From: a bacterium | GTDB lineage: Bacteria > UBP15 > UBA6099 | Direction: 5' to 3' | Length of the DNA stretch: 12,829 nt | Assembly (NCBI GenBank): GCA_029573925.1 | Contig: JAKQBV010000474.1 | Location: 1-12,829 of the forward strand | Shown here: positions 7,694 through 12,829 of the stretch, piece after piece | Numbering within the stretch: the first letter of the stretch is position 1 | How the letters are laid out: every line of letters begins with the position of its first letter | The notes under the pieces: model-generated | The model's input: the letters and a program-made list of their open reading frames with translations, nothing else | What the model was told of the DNA's origin: nothing | Database searches by the model: none | Translations under genes and position numbers: made by a program

Positions 7694-8292
7694 TGAGCTG
7701 CGCACACGAACAAAACAGAGGCAAAGCATCAGTAGACAACAACCGCTACAAACTCAAAGGCGAATTTCATGTCGCCTACCCGAACACCCCCATCTTTAAC
7801 AAGCAGGGCAAGCTCTGCGGAGTGACTAATCCGCGCGACATGACGTACATTCACTCCTACGGCGCGGAAGCCCCGTTCTTTGAAGGATTGTCAAAAGGCG
7901 TGTTGAAGGGAACCAAGTGCGAAAACCCGGACTGCGAATACAAAGGCTCGGTGTACATTCCTTTTAGGATTTACTGCCCGGACTGCCTGAAAAAGATGAA
8001 GATCGTCGATCTCACTGCGGCCGCTAAAAAAACCGCTTTCATTTACACCTACATGGTCTGCGAAAGAAGCGGCGCGTTCAATACCCTTGATAAACCCATC
8101 AAATTCATCAACGTAAAAATCGAGGGAACGTCCACTATTCTGATGAGCTATCTGCATCTCGGCGAACCCTCTATAGGGATGAGAGTCGTCCCCATCTTCA
8201 GAACGAAGAACCCGACCTACACGATAACCGACCTTTCATGGGTTCCCCAAGGAACGCCCAAGAGCAAGCTTCCGAAGGGTTTCTCCTTCTGA
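7693..8292 (+). CDS. Zn-ribbon/OB-fold (DUF35) partner of the thiolase-fold protein
   Basis: A 199-residue protein made of an N-terminal helical segment, a rubredoxin-like zinc ribbon with Cys76, Cys81, Cys95 and Cys98 (C-x4-C and C-x2-C), and a C-terminal OB-fold barrel (about 105-185, ending in a PTYTITDLSWVP-type strand). DUF35 proteins bind thiolase-fold enzymes. Known examples are the archaeal thiolase/HMG-CoA synthase complex, where the subunit presents CoA, the BbsA-BbsB thiolase of anaerobic toluene breakdown, and the ChsH2/Ltp2 aldolase. The start overlaps the thiolase stop by one base (TGATG) with AAAGGAGG nine bases upstream, so synthesis is coupled and a stable hetero-complex is likely. 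The N-terminal about 70 residues before the zinc ribbon are longer than in minimal DUF35 proteins and look like the part that would wrap the partner; that last point is inference. Confidence 0.9.
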   Translation: MSCAHEQNRGKASVDNNRYKLKGEFHVAYPNTPIFNKQGKLCGVTNPRDMTYIHSYGAEAPFFEGLSKGVLKGTKCENPDCEYKGSVYIPFRIYCPDCLKKMKIVDLTAAAKKTAFIYTYMVCERSGAFNTLDKPIKFINVKIEGTSTILMSYLHLGEPSIGMRVVPIFRTKNPTYTITDLSWVPQGTPKSKLPKGFSF

Positions 8293-8326
8293 CGAAACGC
8301 GGCTCCGCCGCGACTTTATGCAATCC

Positions 8327-8353
8327 AAAACGGGCCGAAAGGCCCGTTTTTTT
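8327..8353 (+). terminator. Rho-independent terminator of the thiolase/DUF35 operon
   Basis: AAAACGGGCC and GGCCCGTTTT form a perfect 10-bp stem closed by a GAAA tetraloop, followed by a run of seven T residues. It lies 35 bases after the DUF35 stop. The A-run on the other side makes it potentially bidirectional. It also shows that the following TPR gene, whose frame is open from 8238, must begin downstream. Confidence 0.93.
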
Positions 8354-8418
8354 ATATCCGCGCGCGCCGCCGCAGGGACACCTCAAAAATCTCCGCTTTT
8401 TATGGATATTATTAGATA

Positions 8419-8446
8419 TTGAAATTTATATGGATAATGATATAGA
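8419..8446 (+). promoter_or_regulatory. Candidate promoter for the TPR-membrane gene
   Basis: The bases from about 8395 to 8450 are markedly AT-rich compared with the flanks. TTGAAA (8419-8424) and TATAGA (8441-8446) are 16 bases apart, predicting a start near 8453, compatible with translation from 8499 but not from 8430. Several other A/T hexamers are possible, so the call is tentative. Confidence 0.3.
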
Positions 8447-8498
8447 TTATGCAGGCAACTACATTCAGAGAACAGAAACTGGCGGGCGGTCGCACAAA

Positions 8499-9812
8499 AT
8501 GGACGAGTTGCAGGGCAGAACAGAATTCATAGCCCATCTGCTGGAAGGCAACAACGCGATGGTCCGCGGCGACATCGACGCCGCCATTGCCGCCTACCAC
8601 CGCGCCATCACGCATAAACCCGACTTCTCGCTCGCATATTCCAAACTCGGCGAGGCTTACTATAAAAAGAAAGACTTCGCTCAGGCCGTGTCTTATTTCA
8701 AGAAATCTTTGGATTTGAACCCGCTCCAGACCGAAACGCTATATAGGCTTGGAAAAGCATACGGAGAACAGGGAATGCTGGTCCAGTCGGCGGTCGCTTT
8801 TGATCTCGCCCGCGAAAGAGACCCTGAAGGGGACTTCTCCGAAAGAATCGAGGACAGCCGAAGACGCATCAGGAAAAAATCCTCAAAGAAGGCTGTTCAG
8901 CATGCCTCGTTCCGCAAGGCGGCTGTTGAAGCATTAAAAGACATTTTCTCGCTCCCCGCCATAATCCTCCCCATTGCCGCCGCTATTGCCATTTTGTTTG
9001 CCGCAGACGCTTTTTTAGGCTCTTTTCTCGCGCGTTTCATGCCGGACATGCGGACTATCCCTATTACTCAATTCTTCATATCGTCAGACGCCGCATTCAA
9101 CGAAGCCGCGATTTATTATTACTCGTCTCAACTGGCGCTATTCGCGTTGGTCTGTTCTCCGTTCTACGGCCTCTGCGCTATTATGGTCAAACAGAACGCT
9201 CGCAATGGCCGCATATCCCCGGCGGAAGCTATCGCCGAGATTATTGAGCGATACTCGGCGCTTTCAGGCGCGGTTCTGCTTATCCTCATTGCAATGTTCG
9301 GGACCGGAACCCTGTTTCATTTTCTGTTCGAAGGGTTTCGCCAGCTTGCGGCCGAACTCGGCTTCAAATTGTTCTTCGTTAAACCGATTATTCCTTTTAT
9401 CGCTCTGTGCGTGCCCGCTTACTTTGCTTTTACTTTTACGGTAATCGCCTTGGACAAGAACAACATGGAAAAAGGATTCGTCAGAGCGACCGCTTTCGGA
9501 GCTAGGCATTTTCCCAAGACGTTTCTTCTATTATGCGTTTTCAGCGCGATTCTGGTTTTTGCCGCATTGTTTCCGCCTTCCGGCGCTTTTTTCAGCGCGG
9601 CGAAGTTCATTTTTTTCACATTGATAAACGCTTTTGTCGCGGCGTTGCTTGCTCACGCGCATTTGCAATCCCGCGGTTCCCACAGAAAAAAACGCTCAAA
9701 ACCAGACAGCGGAACGCCTTCTTCTGAATCTCAGGAAGCCGAAAACGGATTTGAGCCGATTGCCTACCCCGACACCTCGGATTTATATGAATACACCGAA
9801 GAAGACAAATAA
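8499..9812 (+). CDS. TPR-repeat protein with C-terminal polytopic membrane domain
   Basis: Function not recognised. Residues 8-41, 43-76 and 77-110 are three tetratricopeptide repeats (the second reads AYSKLGEAYYKKKDFAQAV with the canonical Gly/Ala/Tyr/Pro spacing), a protein-docking surface. A basic linker with RRRIRKKSSKK (121-131) follows, then about six hydrophobic segments (roughly 152-173, 211-230, 256-277, 296-317, 341-358, 366-388) and a hydrophilic, acidic tail. The segment ALDKNNMEKGFVRATAFGARHF (about 317-338) between helices resembles the amphipathic loop of glycerophosphodiesterase-membrane-domain/YciC-like proteins, a weak match. The basic linker predicts that the TPR part is cytoplasmic. 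Start choice is uncertain: ATG 8499 follows GGCGGGCGG, while an in-frame ATG at 8430 (23 residues longer) lies in AT-rich promoter-like DNA with no ribosome site. It has no obvious operon partner; the next gene begins about 165 bases later with its own promoter-like element. Confidence 0.82.
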   Translation: MDELQGRTEFIAHLLEGNNAMVRGDIDAAIAAYHRAITHKPDFSLAYSKLGEAYYKKKDFAQAVSYFKKSLDLNPLQTETLYRLGKAYGEQGMLVQSAVAFDLARERDPEGDFSERIEDSRRRIRKKSSKKAVQHASFRKAAVEALKDIFSLPAIILPIAAAIAILFAADAFLGSFLARFMPDMRTIPITQFFISSDAAFNEAAIYYYSSQLALFALVCSPFYGLCAIMVKQNARNGRISPAEAIAEIIERYSALSGAVLLILIAMFGTGTLFHFLFEGFRQLAAELGFKLFFVKPIIPFIALCVPAYFAFTFTVIALDKNNMEKGFVRATAFGARHFPKTFLLLCVFSAILVFAALFPPSGAFFSAAKFIFFTLINAFVAALLAHAHLQSRGSHRKKRSKPDSGTPSSESQEAENGFEPIAYPDTSDLYEYTEEDK

Positions 9813-9874
9813 CTCTCCGATCCAATCAAACCAACAATTTAAATCAATCAAAACGACGCAATGTTGCTCTTCAG

Positions 9875-9883
9875 TGATATAAT
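9875..9883 (+). promoter_or_regulatory. Extended -10 promoter for the asnB-like/creatininase operon
   Basis: TGATATAAT matches the extended -10 pattern TG-N-TATAAT exactly, which can work without a good -35; none is seen 17 bases upstream. It predicts a start near 9890 and a leader of about 80-90 bases. The gap from 9813 to 9976 shows no terminator hairpin after the TPR gene and nothing else recognisable. A second, weaker arrangement, TTGAGC then GATAAT (9962-9967) spaced 17 bases, would give an almost leaderless message. Confidence 0.45.
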
Positions 9884-9976
9884 CAATGTCAGGCTGCGGG
9901 TCGTCGAAAACTATTTCTTAGATAATGTTTGCGGAATATTGAGCGGTGGGCGCAAACAACGGATAATATGTCACTT

Positions 9977-11794
9977 ATGAGCGGCATTTGCGGTTTTATA
10001 GGCGCGCGGGACGAATCTCTGATAGACAGAATGCTCGACCGCATGAAATGGCGCGGCGGGTTTCCTCTAAAATTCTACCGGGGCGGCGATTTCGGCCTCG
10101 GCGTCTGTCAGGACTCGCCGCCTCAAGGCAACCCCTCGACGCCCCTGCTCGCATTCAATGAAAATAAAAACGTATGCGTCGTCTGCGACGGCCACATTTC
10201 CGACGAGGCTGATATCCGCGACAGGCTTAGCGCCGCCGGACACGCTTTTAAAACCGATTCTCCGGCTGAAACTATCGCGCACGCTTACGAAGAACACGGG
10301 CTAGGTTTCTTAGATGTTTTTCATGGGGGGTTCGCTTTCGCCCTCTGGGATGAGTCTGAATTCCTTCTTGTCTTGGGACGCGACAGGTTCGGCGTCAGGC
10401 CTTTGTGTTTCAGCGTCTCACAGGACAAACTTATTTTCGCGTCCTGCTCCGCCGCATTGCGCGCCTGCGACTCCGAACAAGCTAGGCTGGATGTCAGAAG
10501 CCTCGACGCGCACATCGCCTTCGGATATGTCCCCGGCGAAAGAACTATGTTCGAGAACATCACCAAACTTGCGCCCGGACATCTGATGATATGCCGTCGT
10601 GGGGCGGTCAGAGTTTCAAAGTATTGGGATATATGCCCCGCCGCGAATTTCGGTTCCAACTCAGAATCCGATTGGCTGGAAAACACGACTAGCGCGCTTG
10701 GCGATTCCTTTTCGCGATTAAAATCAGACAGCGTCCCGCCGACCTGCATAATCGAATCCCCGTTCGGCGTCGCTTCAAACAAAGCCGCCGCTTTAACGAT
10801 TGCTTTGGCAGGCGGCCAGATCGATATTTTTGAACCCGACCCTGCGAATGTTTCTTTCTTCGAATCCTCCGCCGCTCCCGTTGACCCAGATTTCTCGCGC
10901 ATCCCAACGCTGATGAAAGCGCTGGACGAGCCTCCTTCGGATTTCTCTTTCCTGTTGCTCGACTCGGTCATCTCAAATTCTGCCCGCTCAGGCTCAACAA
11001 TAGCATCCGCCGCCGGACTTGCCGAAACGCTTGGCGCAGGAGAATTGCATCGTTTAATCCTGTCGATTAGAGGGATTGCCGAGATTCGACCATCATGGGC
11101 GCGCTCCATTGCGACCGCCATCCTTCGTCGCGCGCCGCGTTTTCTATCCGGGCTGAATTCCATCCCTATCTCCGGCAGTCGAGTTGCAGCGGCGCTTTCA
11201 GGATGCGAAACCTCTTCGGACATTCTCGACGCTGTGCTTTGCGTCGCGCCAAAATATTTCAGATCGGACTTATACACTCCTCAAGTCGCATCCGCTTTGT
11301 CCGGCTCTTTTGCCTCTCACTCCGGCATGCTTTCAAACCATTCTCACCCCGGTTCTCCCTCCATTGCGTCTATATCCGACTATCTTCTCCGTTGGCCTTT
11401 AGCTTCATCCACTTTGCCGAGATTAGACGCCGTGTCGGCTGTCAACCAAACAAGCGTAGAGTTCCCTTTCCTTGATGCAATTGTTGAGCTTTCAATGTCG
11501 TTCCCTGAACGCGCCGACACAAAAAACTCCGGCGGCTTTGACAACATAGCCAATTCTTACGGTCTGGAAACGCAGCCCCATAAAAAAAGACCCGCCGGAA
11601 AAGTGCGCCGCGTCTGCCCGGCCGTCGCGGAGTTCATAGACGCGCATCTCACAGAAGAGCGCGTCCGCGCCCGCGGTTTTTTCATATGGGAACATATTTG
11701 CGCCGCGCGGCGCGCGTCCGATATGGCTCCCGCGATAGCTCTCGCTCTTCTTGAAGCATGGTGCGATTGCCATTCGCGCAGCCACATCTGCTGA
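9977..11794 (+). CDS. Asparagine synthetase B-like pseudoenzyme (both active sites degenerate)
   Basis: The 605-residue length and overall layout are those of glutamine-hydrolysing asparagine synthetase: an N-terminal Ntn glutaminase domain (1-210) with well-kept FHGGFAFALWDE, LGRDRFGVRPLCFS and HIAFGYVPGERTMFENI segments, then a synthetase domain with LDEPPSDFSF (316-325) and PRLDAVS...FPFLD (481-500). The catalytic residues are gone. MCGI is MSGIC (Ser2 where the nucleophile Cys belongs), HRGPD is WRGGF, NGE is DGH (71-73), SDTE is SPAE (95-98), the PPi loop SGGLDSS reads SPFGVAS (261-267), and GEGADE reads AAGLAE (345-350). The frame is uninterrupted and family blocks survive along the whole length, so it is probably expressed as a non-catalytic protein. 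ATG 9977 matches the family N-terminus; 9968 and a TTG at 9929 are in-frame alternatives, and none has a strong ribosome site. The creatininase-family gene follows after 16 bases. I infer a structural or regulatory role. Confidence 0.85.
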   Translation: MSGICGFIGARDESLIDRMLDRMKWRGGFPLKFYRGGDFGLGVCQDSPPQGNPSTPLLAFNENKNVCVVCDGHISDEADIRDRLSAAGHAFKTDSPAETIAHAYEEHGLGFLDVFHGGFAFALWDESEFLLVLGRDRFGVRPLCFSVSQDKLIFASCSAALRACDSEQARLDVRSLDAHIAFGYVPGERTMFENITKLAPGHLMICRRGAVRVSKYWDICPAANFGSNSESDWLENTTSALGDSFSRLKSDSVPPTCIIESPFGVASNKAAALTIALAGGQIDIFEPDPANVSFFESSAAPVDPDFSRIPTLMKALDEPPSDFSFLLLDSVISNSARSGSTIASAAGLAETLGAGELHRLILSIRGIAEIRPSWARSIATAILRRAPRFLSGLNSIPISGSRVAAALSGCETSSDILDAVLCVAPKYFRSDLYTPQVASALSGSFASHSGMLSNHSHPGSPSIASISDYLLRWPLASSTLPRLDAVSAVNQTSVEFPFLDAIVELSMSFPERADTKNSGGFDNIANSYGLETQPHKKRPAGKVRRVCPAVAEFIDAHLTEERVRARGFFIWEHICAARRASDMAPAIALALLEAWCDCHSRSHIC

Positions 11795-11810
11795 TAGAGG
11801 CCCTTCTTTT

Positions 11811-12653
11811 ATGAATAAACAAAAGAAAACGCGATTTGAAACGATGACTCCCGGAGAACTGGAGAGGGCGGTTCTATCAACGCCCGTGGCTTGGGTTCCC
11901 GTGGGCACGCTGGAATGGCACGGACGTCACCTGCCCGTCGGACTCGACGCAATCAAGGCGCGCGCGTTGTGCCTTCGCGCGGCTGATATCGCCGGCGGCG
12001 TCGTTCTTCCCGCCAACTATTGTTCAATACTCGGCATGCGGTTCCCATGGACTTTCAGGCAGAACCCCGCCGTATTCGCACGAAACTACTTCGACATCCT
12101 AGTGTCGCTCAGAAAATACGGATTCAAATCAATCATCATACTAACCGGTCACTACCCTGTCGAACAGGTTCTTGCTCTCATGGCGCTATCGGAATCTTTT
12201 ACGGCTCTATACCACACGCCAGTGGTCGCTATCCCTGAGTTCGCTATGGCTGAAGGCACAGGCTATGCCGGAGACCACGCCGCAGTATGGGAAACTTCTC
12301 TGATGATGGCTCTTTGCCCGGAACTCGTTGACGCCGGAGAGCTTGAACAATTAAGCGGCCTCGGCTCTTTTGATTTATGGAAAAAAGGGATTCAAGGCAA
12401 AAACCCGGCAGAAGGAGCTTCCACGAAGCTTGGAGAAAAAACCGTCGGAATAATAACGGAAAATTTAGCCGCGCTGGCCGCCGTAATGTTGTCCTCCCGA
12501 AGCGTCGCCGTTCCGGCCCGCGTTCACAGAAACGCGCTCTCCTATTTCTTTCGGGAAAATATCAAACAGGCTCCCGACTTGTTCAGCGAAATAGCCGCCA
12601 CCGCCGGTTTGAATATTTTTTCACCTTTTAGCCATAGAGACAAAAAGGAATAA
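11811..12653 (+). CDS. Creatininase-family metal-dependent amidohydrolase
   Basis: The family hydrolyses amide bonds of small cyclic or formamido compounds (creatinine, FAPy intermediates in flavin biosynthesis) or trims peptides (MftE in mycofactocin); cytoplasmic, usually hexameric. The protein has 280 residues. Metal-site motifs are visible: VPVGTLEWHGRHLPVGLD (29-46) giving Glu35, His37 and Asp46, LTGHYP (111-116) with His114, and GDHAAVWETS (154-163), equivalent to the family HAGxxETS, with Glu161. The set looks intact and enzymatically competent. Creatininase itself has a Glu two residues after the His of its GHYE motif; here that position is Pro116, so creatinine is not the likely substrate. 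ATG 11811 was chosen over an upstream in-frame ATG (11751, inside the preceding gene) because AGAGG lies ten bases before it. It is 16 bases after the asnB-like gene and surely co-transcribed. The substrate is unknown. Confidence 0.9.
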   Translation: MNKQKKTRFETMTPGELERAVLSTPVAWVPVGTLEWHGRHLPVGLDAIKARALCLRAADIAGGVVLPANYCSILGMRFPWTFRQNPAVFARNYFDILVSLRKYGFKSIIILTGHYPVEQVLALMALSESFTALYHTPVVAIPEFAMAEGTGYAGDHAAVWETSLMMALCPELVDAGELEQLSGLGSFDLWKKGIQGKNPAEGASTKLGEKTVGIITENLAALAAVMLSSRSVAVPARVHRNALSYFFRENIKQAPDLFSEIAATAGLNIFSPFSHRDKKE

Positions 12654-12703
12654 ATGCTATTTCTTATGCGACTAATGTAAAAAAGGTGATAGGGATATGC
12701 ACA

Positions 12704-12733
12704 TAACTCAACCTCATACAAGATGTTGAGTTA
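12704..12733. repeat. 9-bp inverted repeat at the transposase end
   Basis: TAACTCAAC (12704-12712) and GTTGAGTTA (12725-12733) are perfect inverted repeats separated by 12 bases. The right arm contains the stop codon of the minus-strand transposase fragment. There is no T-run, so it is not a standard terminator. It could be a subterminal hairpin of the insertion sequence or an operator. Confidence 0.55.
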
Positions 12734-12829
12734 ATCCCCCCTTGAACGCGCTGAAATTATCTGTTTATAAGGTACCGGCTCGACCAGAACAGCCTGTTGT
12801 ACGAGGCGATAGAAAAGCTTTCCTCGCGA
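12731..12829 (-). CDS. C-terminal end of a probable IS1595-family transposase (partial)
   Basis: Only the last 32 codons lie in the window, reading in from the right edge on the minus strand: SRGKLFYRLVQQAVLVEPVP, then YKQIISARSRGD and TAA. The pattern basic-LFYRLxxQAVxxxPxPYxxI resembles the C-terminus of IS1595 (ISXO2-like) DDE transposases, which follows a conserved N-R-R motif that would lie just outside. I recognise it by pattern only; another protein ending is possible. It converges on the creatininase gene, 77 bases away. If correct, an insertion-sequence end lies between about 12660 and 12710, but I could not identify the terminal repeat or target duplication because the other end is outside. 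Confidence 0.5.
   Translation of the reverse strand, partial: SRGKLFYRLVQQAVLVEPVPYKQIISARSRGD

Noticed and set aside
8238..8498. Upstream extension of the TPR protein to 8238 or 8430
   Set aside because: The frame from 8238 would overlap the DUF35 gene and cross a strong terminator. The 8430 ATG has no ribosome site and sits in AT-rich promoter-like DNA, though it cannot be fully excluded.
10321..11277. 318-codon open frame on the minus strand inside the AsnB-like gene
   Set aside because: The plus-strand frame carries recognisable AsnB scaffold motifs across this interval. The antisense product is low-complexity Ser/Ala/Glu-rich with no domain or start signals.
9977..11794. Calling the AsnB-like gene a pseudogene
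   Set aside because: There is no stop, frameshift or deletion in 605 codons, and scaffold motifs persist along the whole length. Loss is confined to catalytic residues, fitting a pseudoenzyme better.
12755..12829. Plus-strand open frame at the right end (NYLFIRYRLDQNSLLYEAI...)
   Set aside because: It reads plausibly but has no ATG or GTG start and no ribosome site, and the minus frame over the same bases resembles a transposase C-terminus better.

Overview
The window is a compact bacterial chromosome segment, roughly half G+C by eye. Shine-Dalgarno sites are mostly strong and intergenic gaps short. The content suggests a strictly anaerobic heterotroph that ferments amino acids or organic acids: a tungsten-type aldehyde:ferredoxin oxidoreductase, an iron-dependent alcohol dehydrogenase, a sodium-coupled amino-acid symporter with its tiny partner, and a CoA-type thiolase-fold protein. 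Synergistota-like, clostridial or deltaproteobacterial anaerobes would all fit. The sequence alone does not settle the lineage.

Left part, minus strand (1-6011). Transcription runs right to left through aspartate kinase (with its own rho-independent terminator), an NSS-family symporter, a 32-residue MetS-like small subunit one base after the symporter stop, the aldehyde:ferredoxin oxidoreductase, and an iron-containing alcohol dehydrogenase cut by the left window edge. The last two can together interconvert acid, aldehyde and alcohol with ferredoxin and NAD(P)H, a plausible redox valve for amino-acid fermentation.

Middle part, plus strand (6164-8353). A sigma70-type promoter, a thiolase-fold gene, an overlapping Zn-ribbon/OB-fold (DUF35) gene and a strong terminator form a self-contained two-gene operon. 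The thiolase lacks the nucleophilic cysteine (Gly103 in its place) but keeps the His-containing motifs. It may therefore be a thiolase-fold lyase/aldolase or another acyl-CoA enzyme rather than a true thiolase.

Right part, plus strand (8499-12653). First comes a TPR protein with about six membrane segments. It is followed by a two-gene unit: a full-length asparagine-synthetase-B homologue and a creatininase-family amidohydrolase. The AsnB homologue has lost essentially every catalytic motif of both its glutaminase and synthetase domains while keeping an uninterrupted 605-codon frame. It is the strongest candidate for something undescribed: a pseudoenzyme paired with an apparently intact metal-dependent amidohydrolase. 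At the right edge, the last 32 codons of a probable IS1595-family transposase enter on the minus strand, with a 9-bp inverted repeat at its stop codon.

No tRNA, rRNA or CRISPR array was seen, and no stretch longer than 300 bases lacks a gene.
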